Source: Alteripontixanthobacter sp.
Lineage (GTDB): Bacteria > Pseudomonadota > Alphaproteobacteria > Sphingomonadales > Sphingomonadaceae
DNA: 64,000 nt
Assembly (NCBI GenBank): GCA_039968605.1
Contig: JBDVPM010000008.1
Coordinates: 1,302,001-1,366,000 of the forward strand
Direction: 5' to 3'
The translations under genes and the position numbers were made by a program. Positions 49,052 through 58,600 of this stretch are shown here, piece by piece (position 1 is the stretch's first letter; each line of letters opens with the position of its first letter). Under the pieces are notes generated by a model. That model saw nothing but the letters and a program-made list of their open reading frames with translations. It was not told the DNA's origin and did not search any database.

Positions 49052-49980
49052 ACCCTGAGAAACCGTTCATTGGCAGACGGTTCCATCAACAGTCTTTCTT
49101 TGTCGGGACCAATGAAGGGAATTCGTTCTTTTATTGGAGCCGCAGCGACCAGCTCGTTTACCAGGCGGACCGCCAGCCGCGTAGCCGCCGCCCGGTCGAC
49201 CCCAAGTTCGCCTTCGATGCGCAGTTCCTGCCCAGTAAAGTATGACAGGCCCACGCTGTTTATGACGCCGTCCAGCGCCGGCCTGAACGTGACCAGTCCC
49301 AGCGCCGGAAACGGTCCGCCATCGGCCCAATTCGTTACAATCTGCGAGAAGTAATCCGCGCCCATCAATGCGGAGGCAGGTCGCCATCCGATCGCAGCGA
49401 TATTGCCCAGCCCGTCAATCAGATCATCCGCTGATTGCAGCAGCGCGCGCACCACCGGCAGGGTGTTTTCTGCCCCGGCGAGGTGCGGCCCGGGCCATAG
49501 GGTCAGAGCCGAATAGGACAATGATGATGTACCAGGCTCGATGCCTATATTTTGGCCGAACTCGACCGAGGGCATTGCCGGTCCCGGCTGTAGTCCCGCC
49601 AGATCGAAGGTCAGCCCGTCGCGCAGCAATTCGGCCCAGTGGACCCGATTCTCGCTGAAGGCATCATTTGCCGAACCAGTCCCTGCCCGGCCCGCAGTTT
49701 CGGCATTCGCCAGCCCGTCTACCCCGTCTACCCCGAGATGACCTTCGGGCAGGCCAATGTCAGAATGGGACAATGATACGGCATTATGATCGGCGATAGA
49801 CGAGTGCAATTCATCGAGATCGGGACGCTGCCCACGCTCGAACAACAGGTAAAGGCCCGGATTGCGACCCCCGCCGCTCCTTTCCCCTTGATGGTCGATC
49901 CGAACTGCCCCTTTGAATTGCGTTTCCCGCGAGGTTTCTGGCGGTAAAGCCACCCTCCGTCGAGTCCTGCTAGGCAACAT
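49039..49980 (-). CDS. Hypothetical protein next to the AHH gene
   Basis: A 313-residue protein without signal peptide or membrane segments that I can see, and with no recognised domain. It is rich in Gly, Ala and Leu, with a basic N-terminus and three tryptophans in the middle and late parts (VHWAEL, LTLWPGPHL, TNWADGG). It may be a modified phage- or toxin-associated protein, since the next gene downstream, overlapping by 13 bases, is an AHH-type nuclease gene. The overlap implies they were co-translated, perhaps as a toxin and partner pair, but nothing in the sequence proves this. The ATG at 49980 lacks a strong ribosome-binding site. Confidence 0.55.
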   Translation of the reverse strand: MLPSRTRRRVALPPETSRETQFKGAVRIDHQGERSGGGRNPGLYLLFERGQRPDLDELHSSIADHNAVSLSHSDIGLPEGHLGVDGVDGLANAETAGRAGTGSANDAFSENRVHWAELLRDGLTFDLAGLQPGPAMPSVEFGQNIGIEPGTSSLSYSALTLWPGPHLAGAENTLPVVRALLQSADDLIDGLGNIAAIGWRPASALMGADYFSQIVTNWADGGPFPALGLVTFRPALDGVINSVGLSYFTGQELRIEGELGVDRAAATRLAVRLVNELVAAAPIKERIPFIGPDKERLLMEPSANERFLRVWKG

Positions 49981-50003
49981 TGCTCCAAAGCGGATATATC
50001 TTT

Positions 50004-50492
50004 TTAAAACAGTCCCATTTCAATACCCTCCGCCAAGGCCTCCCCAAGCGCTCTAGCATCGCTCAATACACCGTATTCCAGCGTCTTGGCCGACAAAATC
50101 GCTTCGGGGGTCTGCGCATGGGTGCACACGATCATCGGTTCGGCCACCCGTTTCAGCCGCCAGCCCTGCGCGATGCGGTCGATCTGGCGCTGGGCCCCTT
50201 CGCCATCCGACCCTGCCACGATCGCCGTGGCGAACGGCCTGCCTTCCAGCTGGCCCAGCACCGCGTAGTAGCAGCGGTCGAACATCTCCTTCATCATACC
50301 GCTCATCGTGGCGAGGTTTTCCGGGCAGACGAATAGATAACCCTGCGCGGCCAGCAAATGCTCCGGCTCGATGTCCTCGGCCCGCATCATGGCGGCTCGG
50401 CCCCCCGCGCCCTCTTCCGCCGCGCGGGCCAGCGCCTCGCTCGCCCCGGTGCGGCTGTGCCATGCGATCAACAAAGGCGGAGCGTCCGTCAT
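50004..50492 (-). CDS. Flavodoxin / NAD(P)H-dependent oxidoreductase family protein
   Basis: A 162-residue flavodoxin-like fold protein: the FMN phosphate loop is 'LLIAWHSRTGASEALARAAEEG' near 7-28 (in parts), the central strand 'GYLFVCPENLATMSGMMKEMFDRCYY' near 70-95 (in parts) resembles NADPH-dependent FMN reductases, and 'FATAIVAGSDGEGA' follows. The start at 50492 is chosen because it sets the flavin loop near the N-terminus, as in the family. It is divergent from recJ by 82 bases. Electron partner unknown. Confidence 0.82.
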   Translation of the reverse strand: MTDAPPLLIAWHSRTGASEALARAAEEGAGGRAAMMRAEDIEPEHLLAAQGYLFVCPENLATMSGMMKEMFDRCYYAVLGQLEGRPFATAIVAGSDGEGAQRQIDRIAQGWRLKRVAEPMIVCTHAQTPEAILSAKTLEYGVLSDARALGEALAEGIEMGLF

Positions 50493-50574
50493 GGCCGCCA
50501 GTGAAGGCGGCAGGCTGTCGATTGTCAACGCAGCAGCGCTTTGCGCGCCGCGAACTATCGGATAGGATCGGGCG

Positions 50575-52386
50575 ATGACCTCCCCCACTTCCCAATCGCT
50601 CAATACCAATGCGGTGTGCGGCGTATCACACTCGCTGTCGGGCAAAGCCTGGCGCTGGCGGGGCGGCAATATGGATATGGGCGAGGCGGGCTTCGAAGCG
50701 TCCGGCAGGCTGGACGACATCGTGACCCAGCTGCTGCTGTCGCGCGGCGTTTCACGGGACGATCTGGAACGCCATCGCAGTCCGACCCTGCGCGGCTTTC
50801 TGCCCGATCCGTCCGAGTTTCAGGATATGGACGTCGCCGCCGAACGCATCGCACAGGCGGTGATCGGCGAAGAGACGGTGACGATCTTCGGCGATTACGA
50901 CGTGGACGGGGCAACCAGCGCGGCGCTGATGATCCGGCTGCTGCGGATGCTCGGCCACGATGCGCAGGCCTATATTCCCGACCGCCTGCTGGAAGGGTAC
51001 GGGCCGAGCGGCGAGGCGCTGGTGAAACTGGCCGAGCAGGGCTCCAGCCTGATCGTGACGGTCGATTGCGGAGCGATGGCACATGAGGCGCTGCAAATGG
51101 CGCATGATGCCGGGGTGGATGTGATCGTGGTCGATCACCACAAATGCTCGCACGACCTTCCCCGCGCCGCTGCCCTGGTCAATCCGAACAGGCTGGACGA
51201 AAGCGACCTGGCCGCAGCGCATGGCCATCTGGCGGCGGTAGGTGTCGCTTTCCTGCTGGCAATCGCGACGGTGCGGACTTTGCGCCAGCGCGGCTTCTTC
51301 GAAAACCGGGCCGAACCCGATCTGCGCGGATTGCTCGATCTCGTAGCGCTGGGCACGGTGGCGGATGTAGCTGCGCTGCACGGGCTGAACCGCGCGCTGG
51401 TGGCGCAAGGCCTGAAGATCATGGCGCATCGCCACAATGTCGGGATGAGCGCGCTGATCGATGCCAGCCGGCTAAAGCGCGCGCCGTTCTGCAGCGATCT
51501 GGGTTTCGCGCTGGGCCCGCGAATCAATGCGGGCGGCCGCGTTGGCGAGGCATCGCTCGGGGTTCGATTGCTGACCACCGAAGACCCGGACGAAGCGGCA
51601 GCGATCGCCCTTCAGCTATCTTCGCTCAACGAGGAACGCCGCGCCATCGAAGCCGAGGTGCAGGAAGCGGCCGAGGCCCAACTGACCGGCCAGCATAACC
51701 GCGCGGTCGTGGTGCTTGCAGGGACCGGCTGGCATCCCGGCGTGATCGGTATCGTGGCCGGGCGGATCAAGGAAAAGACCGGCAAGCCGACGCTGGTGAT
51801 CGCGCTCGATAATGAGAGCGGTCAAGGCAAGGGCTCCGGCCGCTCGATCTCCGGTGTGGACCTTGGCGCGGCGATCATCGCGGCGCGCGAGGAAGGTCTG
51901 CTGGTCGGCGGAGGGGGACACGCGATGGCCGCGGGGCTGACGGTGGAGAGCGCTTCCGTCCAGACGCTCGCCGATTGGCTCGATGCCCGGCTCGGCAAGG
52001 CGGTGGAAAAGGCGCAGGCCGCTCAGAACATGCAACTCGACCTGTCGCTGGCGGCGGGGGGAATGACCCCGGAACTGGTCACCACGCTGGAGGCTGCCGG
52101 ACCATACGGTGTCGGCTGGCCCGGCCCGCGCGTGGCGGTTGGCCCGGTCCATCTCGTCAAGGCGGATATCGTGGGAACCGATCATGTGCGCCTGATCGCA
52201 GCGGGCGGCGATGGCCGATCGTTCAAGGCTATCGCCTTCAGGGCGGCAGAAACCGATATGGGCCAGGCGCTGCTGCACGCGGCGCGCGGGCGCAAATTAT
52301 GGCTGGCGGGCCGCGCGAAAATCGATGATTGGGGCAGCCGCCCTGCCGCAGAGCTGCATCTGGAAGACGCCGCTTTTGCAGACTAA
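50575..52386 (+). CDS. recJ: Single-stranded-DNA-specific exonuclease RecJ
   Basis: RecJ degrades single-stranded DNA 5' to 3' in recombination and mismatch repair. The 603-residue protein has the DHH phosphoesterase core: 'TIFGDYDVDGATSAAL' near 102-117, 'VTVDCGAM' near 163, the DHH motif in VVDHHKCSH near 185, and 'ALGTVADVAAL' near 260. The DHHA1 RNA/DNA-binding domain has 'GWHPGVIGIVAGRIKEK' and 'GSGRSISGVDLGAAI' near 385-430, with 'GGGGHAMAAGLT'. The C-terminal OB fold follows (about 470-600). N-terminal 'VSHSLSGKAWRWRGGNMD' is typical of the group, supporting the start at 50575. Confidence 0.96.
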   Translation: MTSPTSQSLNTNAVCGVSHSLSGKAWRWRGGNMDMGEAGFEASGRLDDIVTQLLLSRGVSRDDLERHRSPTLRGFLPDPSEFQDMDVAAERIAQAVIGEETVTIFGDYDVDGATSAALMIRLLRMLGHDAQAYIPDRLLEGYGPSGEALVKLAEQGSSLIVTVDCGAMAHEALQMAHDAGVDVIVVDHHKCSHDLPRAAALVNPNRLDESDLAAAHGHLAAVGVAFLLAIATVRTLRQRGFFENRAEPDLRGLLDLVALGTVADVAALHGLNRALVAQGLKIMAHRHNVGMSALIDASRLKRAPFCSDLGFALGPRINAGGRVGEASLGVRLLTTEDPDEAAAIALQLSSLNEERRAIEAEVQEAAEAQLTGQHNRAVVVLAGTGWHPGVIGIVAGRIKEKTGKPTLVIALDNESGQGKGSGRSISGVDLGAAIIAAREEGLLVGGGGHAMAAGLTVESASVQTLADWLDARLGKAVEKAQAAQNMQLDLSLAAGGMTPELVTTLEAAGPYGVGWPGPRVAVGPVHLVKADIVGTDHVRLIAAGGDGRSFKAIAFRAAETDMGQALLHAARGRKLWLAGRAKIDDWGSRPAAELHLEDAAFAD

Positions 52387-52471
52387 TTCGGGCTGCGCCA
52401 TTTGCGGGGCTTGACCGCCTTCGCCCTGCCCCCTAAATGCGCCGCCACACCACCAACCCGCATGCGGGTTT

Positions 52472-52546
52472 GGCCCCTTCGTCTAGCGGTTAGGACGCGG
52501 CCCTTTCACGGCTGAAACACGGGTTCGATTCCCGTAGGGGTCACCA
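52472..52546 (+). tRNA. tRNA-Glu (anticodon TTC)
   Basis: A full cloverleaf of 75 bases with the CCA encoded. Acceptor GGCCCCT pairs with AGGGGTC, the anticodon stem-loop is CGGCC-CTTTCAC-GGCTG with anticodon TTC at 52505-52507, and the T loop is GGTTCGATTCC. The D arm is TCTAGCGGTTAGGAC. It lies 85 bases after recJ. Confidence 0.97.
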
Positions 52547-52594
52547 GGGTGGGGTGATTTTCCACACATCGCTGGCCTGGCTTGGCAACGCGAA

Positions 52595-52620
52595 AAGGCG
52601 CGCCCTTTCGGACGCGCCTT
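52595..52620. terminator. Hairpin between tRNA-Glu and the CHAT gene
   Basis: AAGGCGCG (52595-52602) and CGCGCCTT (52613-52620) form a stem with a 10-base loop, flanked by AAAA on the left and TT on the right. Placed between the tRNA and the convergent CHAT gene, it may terminate both, better for the reverse transcript where AAAA reads as a U run. Confidence 0.65.
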
Positions 52621-52651
52621 CCCTCGGTGAACTTGGCTCTGGATCAGTAGC

Positions 52652-55600
52652 TTACTGGCGGACCGGCACGCTCCCGTCCCCCACGATCGCAAACGCCGAC
52701 CAGTAGAACGGGTGCGAGGTATTCGCATCGGCCATCAGCTCCAATTGCGAAGCGCGCAGCGCCTGGGCGGTTGGCGTTCCAGGCGCGGCCTCGAACAGGC
52801 CCGAGATCAGGCGCTGCGTGGCATCGTAATCGTCCGGCACCGGCCAATGGCTGGCAACGACCGAGCGGCCCCCTGCCCCCACAAAGGCGCGAACCAGCCC
52901 GTCCAGCGCAAAATCGCCGCCCGATGTCAGCCCGGCCTCGCGCGTCAGGCCTACCGTGGCGGTGCCCGCCGTGTCGCAGGCCGACAGGATCACCAGATCC
53001 GCATCGATTTTCAGATCGTAAATCTCCGAAAAAGTCAGCAGCCCGTCCGAATCGCCTTCACCGAAACTGGTGAGCAGCGCCGGGCGCGGCGGACATTGCG
53101 GGCGCGGAGCGGTAACCAGGCCGTGCGTGGCGAAATGCAGGATGCGGTATTCATCCAGGTTTTCGCGCTCGCGCAAAGCCGTGTCGGTGAACTGTGCGCC
53201 GGTGACCACATCGGTCTGCGCACCGGCAAGCTGGAACAGCTGGCTGGCGCTGTGCAGTTCGTCCGCCGCGATGGGGTCGTTCCACGTTGCCGGGGCCCAT
53301 GCGCAATCCGCGCCCATCAATACCGCAGCGCGGGTGCCGGACGAATTGGCAGTGATCTCGCCAATCGGCTGGTTCTCGCCGAAGCCGATATATTCCGCCG
53401 ACGCATTGGATCGCGGGGCCGCCCGCACATCGCGGAACGCGCTGGGCGAGACGGTGGTGGAAACCTGCATGGCCTTGCCCAGCCAAGCCGTGCCGCGATA
53501 ATCATACGGATCGGCCTGTGGGTCGCTTTCCATCCGGGCGGTGTAGCGCTGCACGCTTTCGTCATCCATTACGAGCAGATTGGCGGGCAGCCGCAGCATA
53601 GCGCCATCGGGTTCGAAGACCAGATGCTGCACGCCGGCCAGCCGGTCGGCCACGGGTGCGAACAGATCGACATAGAGTGCGCGCGCGCGTTCGATGTCGA
53701 ACGGATAGGTCACCGTCTGGCCGTCCTCGATCACCACGATCGATTCGCGCAATCCGTCGACGGCGCTTTCCAGCTCTGCCGGACTCGCCCCCAAACGATA
53801 ACCAGCCGCACCGCCGGGCATCACGAACACAGCGTAGGCCGTGTCCTCCAGCTCGGCGAGTTTCACATAGGCTTCACCTTCGCGCAGGCTGGCCTGCAAG
53901 GTATCGAGCGTCATGCGGTCCTCGCTCACCACGCGGTAGCGCGGATAGGCGGCGAGCTGTTCCTGGATTTCCAGTTGGCGCGACTGCAGCGCTTCGAGCT
54001 CCGCCTGTTTCGTGGCCAGCGTGCCGGCAAGCTGAGGTTCGCTCTCTACCCGGCCCTCCAGCCGGGCGACCTGGGTGCGCACCTTTTCCACTGCCCGCGT
54101 GAGGTTGGTCGCCTTGCGGAAAAGCTGCGAAGCCTCGTCGCTGCCGCCCGATAATTCGCGCGCCAACAAGGCCTGCGTCTGGGCCAGGCCGGGGCGCAGC
54201 AGCAATTGGCTTGCAGCGAACATGTCGCGCGCCGCCTGTTCGGTATCCTGTTGCTCTGCCAGCAGCGCGAAATAGGGCGCCAACAATCGGCGAAGCGACG
54301 AGGCCGGCTTGCTGTCCGCCTGATCGACCAGGTCGCGGTACACCGCGATCGCCTCGCCATCGCGTCCGGCGCGCGCATACAGCCCCGCCAACTGCGCGCG
54401 GGCGCTGAGCAGCGCGGGCGTGCCGGGATAGTTCGTTTCGAGCAAACCGATCGCTTGGCTGTGCAGCGCCTCCGCTTCTGCCGGGGCGCCGCGCAATTCG
54501 GCCAGTTCCGCGAGTTCGGCCAGCACTTGGGCGCGCAGCCACAGGATCGAGGCAACCCGGCCGCCGCGCACGCCGGCAAACTCGCCATCGGCGCTAACCA
54601 GTGCGGATGCAGCGGCAGAACGATCGTTCAATTGACGGTGCGCAATCGCGGCGATGGCATCGGCCTGTCCGTCGAGCAATTGCGCACGTTCGGCGCGCGT
54701 CAGGCTGGTGCCCGCATTGTTGAGGAAGCTGCCTTGTTCGGCGGTCAGTCGCTGCGCCATCGCCGAATCCAGCTCCAGCCGCGTCAGCATGGCCTCGCTG
54801 GCCCCGGCATCGGGCAGCGGGGTCGTCAAGATATCCAGCGCCTGCCGGGGTACATTACGGTTGAGCGCATCGAGTGCCTCGAAATTGCGCGCCAGGCGGG
54901 TTAGTACCGCATCACCTCGGGTCACCGACTGGGCCTGCGCGAACAGCGTAGCTGCCTCCAGGTAATTGCCCAGATTGGACTGTTGAAGCGCCGCATTCAG
55001 CTGCGCTTCCGCGGCACCTGCGCCCGACAATGCATTGGCAGAAGCGGTAAAAAACGCTGCCGCCTCGGCAAAATTGCCCGAATTGTTGCGTCGATACGCC
55101 TCGGCCAGGGCAGCATCGGCGGAGATCGCCTCGGCCTGTTGGCGAGCAAAGGCGGCTGCATCGGTCGATTGGGTAAGCGGGATCGAAACTTCGCCTGCAA
55201 CCACCTTGTCATTGGCCAGCGAGGCCAGCCCCAGCTTGAGCGCATCCTGATAGGCGGAAACTCCGCTGGCGGCATAGGTCCGCCCGCCGGACTGCATCAG
55301 CAGAACGCGCTGCTGCGGGCCGCCGGCTGCCGAGAGGCACTGGAGCGTGCGGGCATCGCCCATCGCACCGGGGATCGCGGATCGCTCGGCTTCCTGGCAC
55401 TGGCTGTTGGAGACGAATTGCTCCGGCCCGGCGGCCTCCCCGCTGTCTCGCACGACCCATAGCGTCCCGACCGGGGCAGAGGCGTCGCGGCAGACGATCG
55501 TGTACCGGCGGTCGAAAATTCCCGCCCCCGGCTGCGGAGCCAGTATCTGCGCTTCGCACAGTCCGTCCGAACCGATCGGGAAAGTATCGCGCAGGCTGAG

Positions 55601-55687
55601 CGATTGGGCCGAGGCAGGAGCGGGCAGAGCGATTGCTGCGGCCATCATGCAGCCACCCAACAGCGCGAATGTAGTGCGAATTGCCAT
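52652..55687 (-). CDS. Exported TPR-CHAT domain protease-like protein
   Basis: A 1011-residue exported protein. Residues 1-28 form a signal peptide (MAIRTTFALLGG... ASAQS), followed by a Cys-containing N-terminal domain (about 30-180), an Ala/Leu-rich helical TPR-like array (about 190-560), a coiled-coil helix pair (about 560-620) and a C-terminal CHAT domain (about 690-1011). The caspase-like dyad is present: His in LHFATHGL near 855 and Cys in VILSACDTAG near 902, with 'GARSVVASHWPVPD'-like and 'HPFYWSAFAIVG' landmarks of the family. CHAT proteins are clan CD peptidases, some activated by partners. The start is one base after the stop of the giant exoprotein, with GGGAGC as ribosome-binding site, so the two are one operon. 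The likely target is the exoprotein; this is inference. Confidence 0.92.
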   Translation of the reverse strand: MAIRTTFALLGGCMMAAAIALPAPASAQSLSLRDTFPIGSDGLCEAQILAPQPGAGIFDRRYTIVCRDASAPVGTLWVVRDSGEAAGPEQFVSNSQCQEAERSAIPGAMGDARTLQCLSAAGGPQQRVLLMQSGGRTYAASGVSAYQDALKLGLASLANDKVVAGEVSIPLTQSTDAAAFARQQAEAISADAALAEAYRRNNSGNFAEAAAFFTASANALSGAGAAEAQLNAALQQSNLGNYLEAATLFAQAQSVTRGDAVLTRLARNFEALDALNRNVPRQALDILTTPLPDAGASEAMLTRLELDSAMAQRLTAEQGSFLNNAGTSLTRAERAQLLDGQADAIAAIAHRQLNDRSAAASALVSADGEFAGVRGGRVASILWLRAQVLAELAELAELRGAPAEAEALHSQAIGLLETNYPGTPALLSARAQLAGLYARAGRDGEAIAVYRDLVDQADSKPASSLRRLLAPYFALLAEQQDTEQAARDMFAASQLLLRPGLAQTQALLARELSGGSDEASQLFRKATNLTRAVEKVRTQVARLEGRVESEPQLAGTLATKQAELEALQSRQLEIQEQLAAYPRYRVVSEDRMTLDTLQASLREGEAYVKLAELEDTAYAVFVMPGGAAGYRLGASPAELESAVDGLRESIVVIEDGQTVTYPFDIERARALYVDLFAPVADRLAGVQHLVFEPDGAMLRLPANLLVMDDESVQRYTARMESDPQADPYDYRGTAWLGKAMQVSTTVSPSAFRDVRAAPRSNASAEYIGFGENQPIGEITANSSGTRAAVLMGADCAWAPATWNDPIAADELHSASQLFQLAGAQTDVVTGAQFTDTALRERENLDEYRILHFATHGLVTAPRPQCPPRPALLTSFGEGDSDGLLTFSEIYDLKIDADLVILSACDTAGTATVGLTREAGLTSGGDFALDGLVRAFVGAGGRSVVASHWPVPDDYDATQRLISGLFEAAPGTPTAQALRASQLELMADANTSHPFYWSAFAIVGDGSVPVRQ

Positions 55688-55688
55688 C

Positions 55689-58600
55689 TTATTGCTCCCC
55701 GCCCCGACCGTTTTCCTCATCGTCATCGTCTTCGTCGTCATCGTCATCTTCATCGTCCTCTTCATCGACGGCGTAGAGCGCGATATCGCCGCCGGAGGTA
55801 ACCGGTTCGTTGACTGTTTCTTCTTCCACCATCAGCGCGGAATCGATCAGTCCGGGGAAATCGATGCCAAAGCTGTCATCGCTTTCGCTATCCTCGGTTT
55901 CCGGGGCGACCGGATCGCCGGATGACGAGTCCACCGGATCGACCGTGGTCGATGGGTTGGTGATCATCTCCACTTCGGGCGGAGGTGGCGGCGGCGCCGG
56001 GGGTGGCGGGGGTGGTGGAGGCTCTACCGGCGGCGATTCGCAGCCATTTATAATATTGCAAGAGTTGAACTCGGAGCCCTCCGTAAATCGACTGGCAAGG
56101 GTGCTATCATCTCCAAAGTCGACTTCAGCGAAAAACTCGTTCCCTGTAACGATTGTTTGACCATCTTCGCGTCGACCGAAGGCGAAGACGTTAATCGGAC
56201 CGGTTTCACCGGAACCACCGCCCCCGCCGACCTGAATCGCGTTATTGGCCCCCAAGATGTCGAACGCAAAATTAGGAGTGCGGTCTTGCAGGCTTCCGCC
56301 ACCCTGAAACCCATCGGACAGGTTTGGACCGTTGGCGAAATTGGAGAATGCCGAGACGCCGACCGTATAGGTTCCAGGATCCAGCGTGGTTTGAAACAGG
56401 GTATCAAAGGCAGCTCCAGTCGCTGGGTCAATCGGCACACCCTCGCCGTCATCGTTTTGGCCGATCAACGCACCATTGATGCCGAACAGGGCGAGAATGG
56501 GATCGAATCCGCCGGCCGGAATGACCTCACCCGCGGCGTTGGTGCCGCCAGCATAGCTGTATGTGCGCAAGGTAATATCGGAGGTGTCGGTAATCGTGAA
56601 TTCGAACAGCAACACGTCATCGCCATCGATCAGGACCCCGGTGAACGAAATACCGTTTCCGCCGGAAGCTTGCTGATTCTGGCTGATCTGACCGATTATC
56701 AGACCACCATTGCCGACCGTGATCCCTCCGGGTTGAGCGGCGCTGCCGGTATTCTGCACATATATGTTCTGGCCTGCCAACACGGCCACCGCGCCGGCAC
56801 GGATATAGCCTTCGGGGGCCAAATTACCGTCATTCGAAGCCAAGGCATCCGCTAGGCCCGCGAATTGCGGATCATCCGCGACCTGGCTCACGATATCGGA
56901 GACAGCTGCAACGATTGTCTGTGCGGACATGGTTAGCGAACCGGACAGATTGCCGTCCTGATCCGTAATGGCAATACCGCCATCGGGGGTCACGATTTCC
57001 AGCCGCTCGGCTGCTGTAAGGACCAATGCATCGTCTGCGGCTGCAGCCATAAATTCGATGCGCCCCGCCACCCGGGTGACACCTTCGGAACTTAGCTTAA
57101 GCCGGCTGACCCCATTATCCTGGCTACCAAACACCGTGAGGTCGCGAATGATCAGGCTGCTATCGTCGCCTGACGTGCTCGATGACGAAAGACGCTCGGG
57201 CGCGAACAGGCTGACCGTTTCAGCCTCTTCGATCCGTGCGCCTTCGGCCTGGGTGATCGTGTACCCTTCCTCGTCAATATCGCCGCCGATTACGACTGCG
57301 TTTTGAGAGGCCAGCGGGCGGAAGATCAGGTCGATCGCCCCGATCCGGATACCCTCCTGAATATCGATATCGGCCGAGGTGAGGTCGACCAATGCTCCGC
57401 CAAAGGTGATTGCCTCGCCATTGTTGGCGCCGCTCAGCGTAATCAGCCCACCGGAGTTGACTATGAAATTCGCGGTGGGCTCACTGGCGGTCGGCCCCCC
57501 TACGATATTACCGTTTTCGGTATTGATTGCGAGATCGCCGATCAAATTGATATTGGCATTCCCGGCTATCAACAACGGACCGCCGACTGCGTTGATGAAC
57601 GAAGGTCCGGTCGCCAGATCGCCTGTGGCACTGGCTATCAAATTGTCGGTTTCGATCCTGCCGCCCAGCAACTCGATTGCGAAAGCGCCTGCAGTGTCAG
57701 CTTCTTCGCCCGATGCGTTGGCGGACAGATTCACCAGTGCGGTATCGATGATTGCGGACGATTCTGCGGTGATATTGATCTGCGCTTGCCCGCCGAATGC
57801 ATCGCCACCTGGCGAGCTATCGGCATTGGCGGAAATTTCCACCAGGTCCTGCACATTGATCATGGTATTGCCGCTTGCGCGCAATTCAGCGGTTCCGCCG
57901 CGAACCAGATCGCCGGACACACCCGCTGTTTCGGCCACACCATCGGCATCTGCCGATATGGTCCAGCTGCCAACCCCGGAAATCGTGCTGCTATTCACTA
58001 TGGATAGAGCCTGCCCTGAAATGGCCGAGCCCATTATGTCGGTACCCTGACCGCCCAAGGCGTTGGAGGCGATATCGACTTCCGCCTCGCTGCCGGTTGG
58101 TACGCCTAGCGTTGAATCTTGCAGGGTGACCGTCGCCATGCCGCTTTGCGCATCGCCGCCAGCAGTACCGGCGCCGCCGGTCGCCACGGATTCCACCAAC
58201 AGGCGCTCGCTTATCGAAATGGCCGAGTCCGTTGCGGTCAGCGACGCATCGCCGCTCGTCGCAGCCCCTCCAGAGGCTCCGCCGTTCCCACCCTGGCCGG
58301 AAGCGTCGATCGTCAAGCCCGCACTGGTCAGTGTGCCACCGTCCAGCTCCACCGCCGCGTCACCGCCCGTACCGGTCCCGCCGATTGCGGAAAACGTGTT
58401 GCCAGAGCCGGTGCCGATTGCGCTGACGACCGTGTCGCTCAGCGACAGCGTGCCGTCGGCGATGATGAGTTGGGCCGTGCCGCCGGTCCCGTCGCCGCCA
58501 TCGCCGCCATCGATTTCTTCATCCGTATCGGGATCGACCTGGAAGCCGCCCCCCATGCCCGATGCGTCGATGTTGAGCGTACCGATGCTGCTGGGACCTG

